The notes: a model not told the origin generated them from the letters alone. A stretch of 64,000 nt of DNA from JACCXG01 sp963785755 (GCA_963785755.1 CAWAXG010000037.1:234048-298047); one strand, 5' to 3'. Counted from the first letter of the stretch, positions 46,136 to 55,550 are shown. Numbers and translations: made by a program.

Positions 46136-46531
46136 ATGTCAGGTAATGGAAGAGGCAGCCAGGCAGAACACCAACGATGGGGGCTTTTCGAGCGATTCAG
46201 AGTCCGCCGGTTGAATGGCAAGGACACGCTCGTCCGGGAATGGAAGCAGGCCTGGAACAAAGGGGCGCAGGCGCGATGGTCCGGAAAGCCCTTCACCAAC
46301 CCGCATCCCGCTGGATCGCCCCGCGCAGCCGCATGGACCGCAGGGTGGCAGTGGGCCGAACGTCAGCCGGACCGGCGGCAGCCCACCGTCGTTCGCTTTG
46401 CCCATCCCCTTCGTCGCAACACCGACACCACCGCTCGACTGGCGCGGACCGCGCAGGCGGGAGCGGTCGGGCTGTCGGTCGTCACGCTCGTCGGGTGGAT
46501 GTGGCAGATGCGGCGCCGAAGGGTTTCCTGA
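46136..46531 (+). CDS. RMF-like domain protein with C-terminal membrane anchor
   Basis: 131 residues. Residues about 35-85 match the pattern of ribosome modulation factor: A-x-x-x-G-x-Q-A-x-x-x-G (AWNKGAQARWSG), then NPHPAGSPRAAAWTAGWQWAE, corresponding to the Pro and W-x-x-GW of RMF. The C-terminus adds one hydrophobic helix (AGAVGLSVVTLVGWMWQ) and RRRR. ATG 46136 is preferred; a start at 46037 adds a leader without features. RMF dimerises ribosomes in stationary phase; a tethered form is unusual and its role is inferred. Confidence 0.6.
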   Translation: MSGNGRGSQAEHQRWGLFERFRVRRLNGKDTLVREWKQAWNKGAQARWSGKPFTNPHPAGSPRAAAWTAGWQWAERQPDRRQPTVVRFAHPLRRNTDTTARLARTAQAGAVGLSVVTLVGWMWQMRRRRVS

Positions 46532-46587
46532 GCAAGGATTCGAACCAGCCGTGCACGACCGCTGGAGATCAAGTTCCACCAGGGCCG

Positions 46588-49098
46588 CTACTCCTCGCGC
46601 AACGCCGTCGTCGGTTCGAGCCACGACGCGCGCAGCGCCGGCACCCAGCTCGCCACCGTTGCCACCACGCCAAGCCCGATCGTAGCGATCGCGAGCGTCG
46701 CCGGGTCCCACGGTTTCACGCCGTACAAGAGCGTGCCGGCGAAATAGGCGCCGCCGACCGCGAGGCCGGCCCCGAGCGGCAAGCCGATCGCCAGCAGCGC
46801 CGCGGCTTCGCCGACGATCAGGCGCACGACCCTGGCCCGGTCGGCGCCGAGCGCCATGCGGATCCCGATCTCGGTCCGCCGTCTCGCGACGGTATACGAC
46901 ATCACGCCGTAGAGGCCGATCATGGCGATCAGCATCGCCAGGATGCCGAAGAATCCGGACAGCGTGGCCATCAGCCGTTCACGCGCCAGCGAGCTGCGGA
47001 TCGTGGCCTCGACGGTCGAGAAGCGCAACAGGATCGACGGGTGAATCTCGCGCATGGCCGCGGTGATTGCCCCTGAGACCCGCGCGGGTGGCACGACGGT
47101 CCGAACCACGGTCAGGAGGGACGCGTCAGGCTCGGGATCCTGGGACGCGGCGAGAAAAGCTTGAGCCGGGATCTCCGATCGGAGATCGCTGTACTTCGAG
47201 TCCTGGACGACGCCGACGATCTCGTAGACCTGCGGCGGCTGACCGGGTCCGGTCTCGACCTGAAAGCTCTTGCCAATCGGGCTCTGGCCGCCGAAGAACG
47301 TTTTCACGTACGTCTCGTTGACGACGGCGACGCGAGGGGAGGCGGGCGTGTCATCCCGTGAGAAGTCCCGGCCGCTGAGGAGTGGCGTCCCCATCGTTCG
47401 AAAATAGTCCCGCCCGACGCTGTTGAAATAGAGGGTGGTCTGCTGCACCGCTCCGCCGATCAGGATGCGGTTGTTCCAGGTGCTTCCGTCCACTGGCAGG
47501 ATCGCCATCTGCGACGCACTGGCCACGCCGGGCACCGTGGCCAGGCGCTCCACGATCCGCTGGTACAGCTGCAATCGCTGTTCAGGAGGCACACCGGCGC
47601 GCCGCACATTCATGCTGGCCACGAGCAGGTTCTCCTGCCGGAAGCCCGGGTCGAGGGTCATCAGATTTCTGAGGCTCCGGCCGAACAACACGGCGCCGAC
47701 GACGAGCACCAGTGACAGCGCGATCTGCACGATGACCAGGCCACGGCGCACGGAAAAGCGCTCGCGCGTATCGGTCGTGCCGCGGCCCGCGGTCTTCAGG
47801 GTTCCGCCCGGATCGGCGGACGTCGCGCGCAGCGCCGGCGTCAGGCCGAACAGCAGACAGGCCGTGATGCCCAACCCGGCGGTGAAGGCGAACACTCGCC
47901 AGTCGAGCACGACGTCGACGAACAATTGATTGTCGCCGCTGCTGACGAACGCGACGAGCGTGTTCGAGAGCCACCTCGCGACGAGCAGGCCCGACACGGC
48001 GCCAAGGCCCGCGATCAGCAGGCTCTCGGACAGCATCTGCCGGACGATCCGCCGCCGCGAGGCCCCGATCGCCAGGCGGACCGCAATCTCCCGTTCGCGC
48101 GCCGTCGCCCGGGCGAGCATCAGGTTCGCGAGATTCGCGCAGGCAATCAGCAGCACGAGCGCGGTCGCGCCGAGCAGAATCCACATCGGCGTCGCGTAGG
48201 TCGTGCGCAGCTGCGAGACGCCGCCCCCGGCCGGGATCGCGATGAGCGTGAACGCGAGATACGACTGCGCGTCTTCTGGAACATAGCGCGAGGGCAGCGT
48301 CGCTTCGAAGATGGGTCTGGAGATCGTCCGCAGGTAGGTCTGCGCCTCGGTGAAGGACATGCCTTGCTTCAGGCGGCCGAGCGCGGCGAGGAACCAGGTG
48401 TCCGGTTTGCCGAGACCGGTCTGCGGGCCGCGGCTGTGGGGTTCGGCGCAGAGCGGAACGGCGACGTCGAACCCTCGGCCGACGTCGACGCCGAAGAACG
48501 AATCCGGCGTCACGCCGACGATCTGGTACGGGAAGCCGTCCAGTCGGAGCGTCTGGCCGATTACACGCGGATTGGAACCGTACTCCCGGCGCCAGAACCC
48601 GCTGCTCAACACGACCGCCGGCGCCGCGCAGCCCCTGATATCGTCGGCGGCGGTGAAGAGGCGGCCGGCCTGTGCCTTCACGCCGAGCGTCGTGAAGAAC
48701 TCGCCATTGACCCACATGCCCTGCACCGGCCGCGATTCGCCGCTGTCCGACAGATCGAAACGTGTGCTGCCCCAGGCCGCGAGTCCGGAGAAGACCTGCT
48801 GATCCTGACGAATACGCTCGTAAAGCGGGTGCGACAGCCGCGAACGCTGGCTGATGAAGCGGCCGGTGCGGCCCTTGCCGTGCGTATCGATCGCGACTTC
48901 CACGAGCTCGTGCGCGTCTTCGACCGGCAGGGCGCGGAGGCGCACGGCGTTCACCAGCTGAAAGATCGCCGTGTTGGCGCCCGCGCCGAGCGCCAGCGTG
49001 AGGATCGCGACCGCGGCGAACAGCGGGTTCCGCCTGAGCAGCCGCGCGCCATAGCGGAGGTCCTGCGCGATGGTTTCAACGAGCCCGACGGTGTTCAT
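46588..49098 (-). CDS. ABC transporter permease, acidobacterial duplicated orphan permease (MacB/FtsX type)
   Basis: 836 residues with two FtsX-type halves. The N-terminus has QDLRYGARLLRRNPLFAAVAILTLALGAGANTAIFQLVNAV, a MacB periplasmic core, TM groups around ARATAREREIAVRLAIGASRRRIVRQMLSES and the second half ending with RRRTEIGIRMALGADRARVVRLIVGEAAAL. No ATPase is encoded beside it, which is usual for this 'orphan' class. It is thought to move lipophilic substrates or peptides with a distant ATPase; the substrate is unknown. GGAGGAGAT precedes the ATG. Confidence 0.92.
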   Translation of the reverse strand: MNTVGLVETIAQDLRYGARLLRRNPLFAAVAILTLALGAGANTAIFQLVNAVRLRALPVEDAHELVEVAIDTHGKGRTGRFISQRSRLSHPLYERIRQDQQVFSGLAAWGSTRFDLSDSGESRPVQGMWVNGEFFTTLGVKAQAGRLFTAADDIRGCAAPAVVLSSGFWRREYGSNPRVIGQTLRLDGFPYQIVGVTPDSFFGVDVGRGFDVAVPLCAEPHSRGPQTGLGKPDTWFLAALGRLKQGMSFTEAQTYLRTISRPIFEATLPSRYVPEDAQSYLAFTLIAIPAGGGVSQLRTTYATPMWILLGATALVLLIACANLANLMLARATAREREIAVRLAIGASRRRIVRQMLSESLLIAGLGAVSGLLVARWLSNTLVAFVSSGDNQLFVDVVLDWRVFAFTAGLGITACLLFGLTPALRATSADPGGTLKTAGRGTTDTRERFSVRRGLVIVQIALSLVLVVGAVLFGRSLRNLMTLDPGFRQENLLVASMNVRRAGVPPEQRLQLYQRIVERLATVPGVASASQMAILPVDGSTWNNRILIGGAVQQTTLYFNSVGRDYFRTMGTPLLSGRDFSRDDTPASPRVAVVNETYVKTFFGGQSPIGKSFQVETGPGQPPQVYEIVGVVQDSKYSDLRSEIPAQAFLAASQDPEPDASLLTVVRTVVPPARVSGAITAAMREIHPSILLRFSTVEATIRSSLARERLMATLSGFFGILAMLIAMIGLYGVMSYTVARRRTEIGIRMALGADRARVVRLIVGEAAALLAIGLPLGAGLAVGGAYFAGTLLYGVKPWDPATLAIATIGLGVVATVASWVPALRASWLEPTTALREE

Positions 49099-49151
49099 GT
49101 CGTAGATCTCCTCCCGGATTGGTTGGTGAATCGATGGAAAGCCCTTGCTCG

Positions 49152-49218
49152 GTTCAACAGTTCAGGAGTTCAGGGGTTCAGAGGTTCGGGTTCAAAGGTT
49201 CAGGAGTTCAAGGGTTCA
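49152..49218 (+). repeat. 8-bp tandem repeat (GTTCAGGR)
   Basis: Nine GTTCA-starting units with an 8-nt period, one unit shortened to 6. It immediately precedes copy 3 of the dispersed element. No coding seen. Confidence 0.8.
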
Positions 49219-49227
49219 TACAGAGAG

Positions 49228-49406
49228 AACTCCCAACCTCCACCCTCCAAGCAGCTCAGAGAGCCAAGCACCCGAGAGATTCTTTGGGAGTTGCCCGCCG
49301 CCGCTCGTCGGCTCGGTCGCAGCCGACGAGCTCTGGCGAGGCCTCGCCGTAGCGCGCGTCGATGCGTGCGCGCGGAGGCGGGGAGGTTGGAGATTGGGAG
49401 TTGACA
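49228..49406 (+). repeat. Dispersed ~180-bp element, copy 3
   Basis: Starts AACTCCCAACCTCCACC and ends GGAGATTGGGAGTTGACACC. The hairpin CTCGTCGGC (49304-49312)/GCCGACGAG (49322-49330) is perfect over 9 bp, followed by the palindrome GGCGAGGCCTCGCC. With the tandem repeat it fills 49099-49425, between the duplicated permease and the esterase gene. Confidence 0.85.
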
Positions 49407-49425
49407 CCTTTGGACCTGCGCGCTC

Positions 49426-50631
49426 TCACTTCTCACTGCGTGTAGACGTCTGAGCGGGTTTCGCGCGCCACAGCTTGGGCAGCATGTAGACCAGGTGGGC
49501 GCGCCACGTGCCCCAGTCGTGGCCGCCGTCGCCGCCGATGTAGTAGTCGTGCGCGATGCCGCGTTTTTCGAGCACCTGGTGAAACACGACGCTCCGGTTG
49601 GTCGGCTGGTTTTCGTGGGTGCCGAGGCCGACGAACAGGTAGTCCACCTTCTTGTTGATCGCCGGATCGTTCAGGAACTCCGGCGTGGTCTTTTCGGAGT
49701 CCGGATCTCCCGCGCTCATGATGCCGAACGAGGCGAACAGATCGAGCGCCTTGAAGCCGACGAGCTGCGCATGCCGGCCGCCCATCGACAGGCCGGCGAT
49801 CGCCCGGCCGTGCGGATTGGCTTGCGTGCTGTAGGTCTTGTCGACCAGCGGGACGATGTGCTGGCGCAGCTCCTTCTCGAACAGCGGGAACGTCAGCTCG
49901 ACGTGCTTCGGATCCCGGCGGTGCACGACCTGGTTGTTCGGCATCGCGATGATCAGCGGGAGCGTCTTGCCTTCCGCAATCAGGTTGTCGGCGATGAAGC
50001 TCGCGCGCCCCTCGATGTGCCAGTTCGACGCCAGCTCGCCGCTGCCGCCGAGCAGATAGAGCACCGGATACCGCCGGCTGCGGTCGTAGTTCGGCGGCGT
50101 ATAGACGTACATCTCACGCTCGCCGTTCAGCACGTCGGAATGATAGACGTGACGGGTGACGGTCCCGTGCGGGACGCGCTTCGCGTCGTAGTACGCCGGT
50201 CCGTCGCCGTGCACGACGACGGTGCTGTATCCCGGCTGGTCCGAGAACCCCGTGACCGTGTTGTTGGGATCGACGACCGCGACGCCGTCGACGACCAGCC
50301 GGTAGATGTACATGTTGGGCTTCAGCGGACCCACGGTCAGCGTCCAGACACCGTCGGCGCCCTTCTCGAACGGAATCGGCGTGTTCCCCTTGCCGATGGC
50401 CAGCAGGATCGGCCCGCCGGTGAGCGCGACGGCGCGCGCGTCGGGCGCGTTCAGCCGGAAGATGACGGTGCGGTCGTCTTTCACGTCCGGAGAAATGAGA
50501 TTGGCGCCGTAGGGCGCGAGGTTCTGCGTGTTCTTGTGCGGATTCCAGTCCAGGTTCACGTGCGCCTGCTGGGCGGTTGCCGCCGACGTGACGCAGAGGA
50601 TCGCGAGCGATGCGAGAGCTGGCGTGTTCAT
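49426..50631 (-). CDS. Exported esterase, family of enterochelin/CE1-type esterases
   Basis: 401 residues. Signal peptide LASLAILCVTSAATAQ, an N-terminal early-set Ig/CBM48-like module (about 40-130: VIFRLNAPDARAVALTGG, MYIYRLVVDGVAVVDPNN), then the catalytic alpha/beta domain: GEREMYVYTPPNYDRSRRYPVLYLLGG, nucleophile Ser in AGLSMGGRHA, and GGDGGHDWGTWRAHL supplying the His. Typical substrates are acetyl/feruloyl xylan or siderophore esters. Periplasmic or secreted. It ends the block downstream of the S9 peptidase and is 16 bases from it on the same strand. Confidence 0.9.
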   Translation of the reverse strand: MNTPALASLAILCVTSAATAQQAHVNLDWNPHKNTQNLAPYGANLISPDVKDDRTVIFRLNAPDARAVALTGGPILLAIGKGNTPIPFEKGADGVWTLTVGPLKPNMYIYRLVVDGVAVVDPNNTVTGFSDQPGYSTVVVHGDGPAYYDAKRVPHGTVTRHVYHSDVLNGEREMYVYTPPNYDRSRRYPVLYLLGGSGELASNWHIEGRASFIADNLIAEGKTLPLIIAMPNNQVVHRRDPKHVELTFPLFEKELRQHIVPLVDKTYSTQANPHGRAIAGLSMGGRHAQLVGFKALDLFASFGIMSAGDPDSEKTTPEFLNDPAINKKVDYLFVGLGTHENQPTNRSVVFHQVLEKRGIAHDYYIGGDGGHDWGTWRAHLVYMLPKLWRAKPAQTSTRSEK

Positions 50632-50647
50632 GTCTTCGTCTCCTCGA

Positions 50648-52714
50648 TCAACGCGACGCTTCCGTCGCCGCCGCCGGGCGGCTGTGGTCCTTGTACCAAC
50701 TCATCATGTACAACGCCGTCCGCATGAAGTTCGACGGCTTCGTCGTGGTGCCGTGGTATTCCCCTTCGAAGCGCAGCAGCTTGGTGTCGACGCCCCGCAT
50801 CTTCAGCGCGGTGTAGTACTCCTCGCTCTGCGGCATCGGCGTCCGCATGTCGAGCACGCCGGTCATGACGAGCGTCGGGGTCTTCACCTTGCCGACATAC
50901 ATCAGCGGCGACTGCTTCAGCCACTGTTCCGGCTTTTCCCAGAACGGCGCGTCGAAGAAGTTCGCCGTGAACAGCGGAATGTCGGTGTGGCCCTGGAAGC
51001 TGAGCCAGTCGGTGACCGGGCACCGCACCGCGGCGGCGGCGAATCGATCCGTGTGGCCGATCACCCAGCTCGAAAGGACGCCGCCACCGCTGCAGCCGCC
51101 GACGAACATGTTGCGGCTGTCGACGCTGCCTTTCGCGATCGCCGCGTCCACGCCGGCCATCAGATCGTCGTAGTCGACGCTGGGATACGCGCGCTCGATC
51201 GCGTTGCCGAACGCGGAGCCGTAGCCCGTACTTCCGCGCGGGTTCGTGTACAGGACGACATATCCGTTCGCCGCGAACAACTGGAAAAAGAAGTTGAAGC
51301 CGACGTTGTACATCCCGTGCGGCCCGCCGTGAATCTCCATGATCAACGGATACTTCTTGCCGGCGTCGAATCCCGGCGGCTTGACCAGCCAGCCCTGGAC
51401 CTTCGTCCCGCTCGTCGACGTGTAGGTGATCTCCTCGACCTCGCCGAGCGTGATGCCGTGCAGCAGATCGTCGTTGACGCGCGTCAGCTGCACGACCTGG
51501 CTGGGCTGCGTCAGGCTCACACGGACGACGTCGGCCGGCTGATGCGGGGCCGAGCGCACACCCACGCCGGCACCCTTCGTGCTCACCGAGGTCAGCGACA
51601 GCATGTGCGTGCCGGTCGTGATCGCCCGCGGCGATCCAGACAGCGGCGCGAACTGCACGTTGGAGGTCCCGCGATCGTCCGCGGTGAAGTACACGCCCGA
51701 TCCATCGGGGGCCCAGTGCAGGTTCACCGCGTCGCGATCGAGCGTACCCGAGATCTTCCGCATCCCCGTCCCGTCGAGGCCGACGACGAAGAGCTCCTCG
51801 GTCTTGTAGCTGGCTTTGGTGAGCTCGTGGCCGACGAATGCGACCAGTTTGCCGTCCGGGGATACGCTCGGTGTCGACCAGTTGCCCGGTCCGGCAATCA
51901 GCTTGCGCCGATTGCCGCTGGCCACGTCGATCGCGAACAGATCGGAGTCGCGGTAGCGGAGGTCCGCGTCCGGCACGTCGAGGCCATCGACGACGATCGT
52001 CCGCGAGTCCGCGGTCCAGTCGATGCCGACGGTGCCCACCATGCCGTCGAAGCGTGCGCCGACGTTCCAGTCGCCTGACGTCAGGGGCCGCGGTGTGCCG
52101 CCGTCGGCGGGCACGACGAACAGATGCGTGAAGCCGGGCTCGGTGTAGCCGACGCGATCCTGCCGGTAATGGAGCCGGTCGACGACGGCCGGCGCCTTCG
52201 TCCATTTCGACCCCTCCGGCGCCGTCGGCATCGCGATGTCCCACTTCGTCGTCTTCGGCACGAGCATCGTCAGGGCGATCTGGCGGCCGTCAGGCGACCA
52301 TTTCAGGTTCGAAGGCGCGTGCTCGACAGTGGTGATCTGTGTCGCCGCGTTCTCGGTGATCCAGCGGACGAACACCTGAGCGCCTTTCGGTTCGCCTTCG
52401 GCGATGTAGGCGATCCGTGTCCCGTCCGAGGACCACTTGGCGTCGGATCCCTTCGTGACGAAGCGGTTCCTGGAACCGTCCGCGTTCATGATCCAGAGTG
52501 ACGACTCCATCTTGTCGTCGATCTGGTTCACCCAGCGGCGCGTGTACACGATCTGCGTCCCGTCGGGTGAAATCTGCGGGTCGGCGACGGTCTCGTAGTT
52601 CAGGTAGTCCTCGACCTTCAGCACCTGACCCGTGGCGCGCGGCTGCCGCGCCTCGCCCTGGGCGACGGCGACCGCGAAGGCCAGTGCGACTGCGGCGCGT
52701 GTACGGCTTGCCAT
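50648..52714 (-). CDS. S9-family exported peptidase (prolyl-oligopeptidase type)
   Basis: 688 residues with signal peptide (AAVALAFAVAVAQGEA). A seven-bladed propeller (about 30-430; ISPDGTQIVYTRRW, KWSPDGRQIALTM, VSPDGKLVAFVG, HWAPDGSGVYFT) precedes the alpha/beta hydrolase domain: LIMEIHGGPHGMYN, nucleophile Ser in GGCSGGGVLSSW, GVLDMRTPM and EGEYHGTTTKP with the His. It cleaves short peptides in the periplasm by family. The start at 52714 follows GGAGG and gives the signal peptide; an ATG 258 bases upstream would overlap the divergent kinase region. Confidence 0.92.
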   Translation of the reverse strand: MASRTRAAVALAFAVAVAQGEARQPRATGQVLKVEDYLNYETVADPQISPDGTQIVYTRRWVNQIDDKMESSLWIMNADGSRNRFVTKGSDAKWSSDGTRIAYIAEGEPKGAQVFVRWITENAATQITTVEHAPSNLKWSPDGRQIALTMLVPKTTKWDIAMPTAPEGSKWTKAPAVVDRLHYRQDRVGYTEPGFTHLFVVPADGGTPRPLTSGDWNVGARFDGMVGTVGIDWTADSRTIVVDGLDVPDADLRYRDSDLFAIDVASGNRRKLIAGPGNWSTPSVSPDGKLVAFVGHELTKASYKTEELFVVGLDGTGMRKISGTLDRDAVNLHWAPDGSGVYFTADDRGTSNVQFAPLSGSPRAITTGTHMLSLTSVSTKGAGVGVRSAPHQPADVVRVSLTQPSQVVQLTRVNDDLLHGITLGEVEEITYTSTSGTKVQGWLVKPPGFDAGKKYPLIMEIHGGPHGMYNVGFNFFFQLFAANGYVVLYTNPRGSTGYGSAFGNAIERAYPSVDYDDLMAGVDAAIAKGSVDSRNMFVGGCSGGGVLSSWVIGHTDRFAAAAVRCPVTDWLSFQGHTDIPLFTANFFDAPFWEKPEQWLKQSPLMYVGKVKTPTLVMTGVLDMRTPMPQSEEYYTALKMRGVDTKLLRFEGEYHGTTTKPSNFMRTALYMMSWYKDHSRPAAATEASR

Positions 52715-52994
52715 GAAACCTCCGGAAGTGGGCGGGAGCGTACCACAGGCCGTCCGGGTCAGCACGAATGCGCCGCGCCCCCGTCTACGTGGCTTCCGCC
52801 TTGAGGCGGAAGGAAGCGACTGCTGCTCATTTTCTACGGCGGCGCGATTTTTCCCGAACCTGGCGACGTGATGCTGGGGAGCGGTCCGCGTGAGGTATCG
52901 GTGACCAGCCGACCTCAGCCGTTGCGGCTCATTCTTGAAATCCGTGGCCGAGCGCCATGGCAGGTAAGCCACGCAACGCTCGATCAGACCGACT

Positions 52995-53000
52995 TATAAT
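52995..53000 (+). promoter_or_regulatory. -10 box 11 nt upstream of kinase GTG
   Basis: TATAAT (52995-53000), then 11 nt, then GTG 53012. This is the same geometry as the kinase at 44904 and implies a leaderless or near-leaderless mRNA. No clear -35. Confidence 0.6.
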
Positions 53001-53011
53001 CCGGCCACCTC

Positions 53012-55522
53012 GTGCCAATCACCCTGGGTCCCGCCTCGAGGGTTATGAGGTCGTTGCTCACCTCGGGAGCGGCGGTATGGGCGAGATCTGGCTGGCGCGC
53101 GACGTACAGCTCGAGCGAGTGGTGGCGCTCAAGGTGCTGCGAGCGGACGTCACGCAGGACGCGGCGCGAGTGACGCGTTTCCGGCAGGAGGCGCGTGCCG
53201 CTTCCGCGCTCAACCATCCAAACGTCTGCACCATTCACGCGCTCGGCGAGACGCCTGACGGCGAGCAGTTCATCGCCATGGAGCACGTCGCCGGCGAGAC
53301 GCTGCGCCAGCGTCTCGCGGCGTCTGCGATCCCGCTCCGGCAGGCGCTCGACATCGCCGTCCAGGTGGCGTCGGCGCTCACGACCGCGCACGACGCGGGC
53401 GTCGTACACCGCGATCTGAAACCCGAGAACGTAATGGTTCGTCCTGACGGCCTCGTCAAGGTCGTGGACTTCGGTCTGGCGAAGCTCGCCCCCGCACCAG
53501 CCGCGGCGGGCGACGCGACGTTGTCGGTCGCGCGCACCGCCGCAGGCATCATCGTCGGTACCGTCGGCTACATGTCGCCGGAACAGAGCCGTGCGCAGGA
53601 TGTCGACGCCCGCACCGACGTCTGGTCGCTGGGGGTGATGCTCTACGAGATGATCGCCGGGCGTAACCCGTTCGCCGCCCAGAGCACCAGTGACGTCCTC
53701 GCGGCGATTCTCGACCGTGAGCCGGCGCCGATCGCGCGCTTCGACCCGTCCGCGCCGGCAGAACTCCAGCGGATCCTGAACAAGACGCTCCGCAAGGACC
53801 GCGAGCAGCGTTATCAGGGCATGAAAGACCTGCTGCTGGACTTGCAGGCGCTGCGCAGCCGATCCGGCGGCTTACGCAGATAGCACCGCGGTCGGGTATG
53901 GCGTGCCTGACGGCGACGTCGCGTCGCAGAACGCAACGGCGGCTCGGTCCGAGTCGAGCGCGGAGTATGTCGTCCGCCAGATCGCGAGGCACAGGCGCGC
54001 TCTGGCCGTCGCGGCGGCAGCGCTTGCGTTGATGACGGCCGGCGCGTGGTGGGCGATTTCCCGCCGCTCGTCGCCAGGGCGCGACACGCCCTCGGTGGTC
54101 GTGCTGCCATTCGTCACGATCGGAAGCGGCGACGGTTACTTTGCCGACGGCATTACCGAGGCGGTGACGACGGAGCTCGGCAAAGTCGCCGGCCTGCGGG
54201 TGATCGCTTCGAACACCGCGTTCGGATACCGCGACAGAACGGCGGTCCGCGACATCGCGCGCGAGCTGGGCGTGGGCCTCATCGTTCGGGGTGCGGTTCA
54301 GCGCGCGGGTGGAGCGGTGCGGATTGACGTGAGCCTCGTGGACCCGCGGGACGAGACCGCATTGTGGAGCGACCATTACAACCGTGATGTCACCGACGTG
54401 TTGGCGGTTCAGGAGGACATCTCCCGCCAGATTGCCGCAACGCTGTCGAGAACGGTCGCGGCCGGCCCGTCAGCGAAATCACCGGCACCAGCAAGCAAGG
54501 TTCCGGAGGCGATTGAGGCCTATCTGCGGGGTCTGTGGCACCTCAAGGGGCGCTCTTCAGCCACTGCGATTGTGAAAGCACGGGTCGAGCCGCGGCGACT
54601 CGCGGTCCAGGAGCTCCGGCGCGCGGTCGATCTCGATCCGGAGTTCGCGCTGGCCCGCGCAGCGTTGGCCAGCGCCTACACGCAGCAGCTCTTCTACGAC
54701 GCCACCGAGGAGGATGTCGAAGCAAAGGCGCTTGCCGAGATTCACGCGGCGCTGAGGATCGACCCCGGCCTTGCCGAGGCCTATCTGGCGCGCGCGCAGC
54801 TGACGTGGACGGCGCGAAATAAATTTCCGCACGAACGCGCGCTCGACGATCTCCAGGGAGGCGATATCGATCAATCCAAACCTTTCGGACGCATATATCG
54901 AGCTGGAGAAGGTCTACTACCATATCGGGCTCACCGAGAAGGCGGTCGAGGCGAACCAGCAGCTGCAGCGTCTCGACCCGGTACAGGCACTGTCCGACCA
55001 ACCGGGCATTTCGTGCGCTGGTTGACGCGGCGCAATTCGACAAAGTGCGGCTCGAGCTGGAACGCGAAGGCAATCTGGGGCCGTACGCGCGCGGAGATGC
55101 GCTCGCGGCCATGGGGCAGTTCGAAGCGGCCGCGCAGGAGCTCGCCAAGTCGACCGTTACGGTCGCCCGGCGCGCCCGACTACGACGTTGGCGCGTTCGC
55201 CCTGCTCGCAGTCGTCTACGCCCAGCTGGGCCGCCGTGAAGAGGCTCAGCGGATGATCGTGGCGGCGATTCCGGAAGCAGAAAACCGATCCGTGTTGTCG
55301 CACGTGCATCACGCACAGTTTCACATCGGCGCTGCGTTTGGTTTGCTCGGTCGCCACGACGAGGCCGTGCGCTGGCTGAAAAGAGCCGCCGACGAGGGCT
55401 ACCCGTCCTATCCACGCTTCTCGACCGATCAGAGCCTCGCGCCTCTGAAGGGCCACGCCGAGTTCGAAGCCCTGCGGACGCGGCTGCATGACGACTGGCA
55501 AAAGTGGAAGCAGCAGTTCTGA
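53012..55522 (+). CDS. Ser/Thr protein kinase with TPR/adenylate-cyclase-like sensor (frameshifted at several places)
   Basis: I read the start as GTG 53012 (PITLGP...), with one C missing in the GGTCCCGCC stretch near 53030; after that the kinase domain runs RLEGYEVVAHLGSGGMGEIWLARD, ALKVLRAD, HRDLKPENVMVR, DFGLAK, GTVGYMSPEQ to the TM region. A break near 53880 (frame change at GCAGATAGCACC) joins it to DSTAVGYGVPDGDV, a TM (ALAVAAAALALMTAGAWW), a segment like adenylate-cyclase-linked TPR proteins (SVVVLPFVTIGSGDGYFADGITEAVTTEL), and TPRs. Further breaks near 54865, 55010 and 55170 split the TPR part; its pieces (SDAYIELEKVYYHIGLTEKAVEANQQL) lie in other frames. Probably one ~835-residue gene. 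Confidence 0.82.
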
Positions 55523-55529
55523 TCCGATC

Positions 55530-55550
55530 GAGCGTGACGGCACCACGCTC
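55530..55550. terminator. Short hairpin after kinase gene
   Basis: GAGCGTG (55530-55536) and CACGCTC (55544-55550) pair perfectly around 7 nt, just after the stop at 55522. No T-tract. Nothing else is seen in the 55523-55868 gap. Confidence 0.4.

Noticed and set aside
49099..49425. Insertion sequence between permease and esterase genes
   Set aside because: No transposase frame; the content is a tandem repeat and the dispersed element.
38467..49453. The 180-bp elements as parts of short genes (the reading PPPLVG...DELWRGLA recurs in all three)
   Set aside because: The similarity is explained by nucleotide-level identity of the repeats; flanks differ, there is no start site with a Shine-Dalgarno sequence, and indels between copies shift frame.
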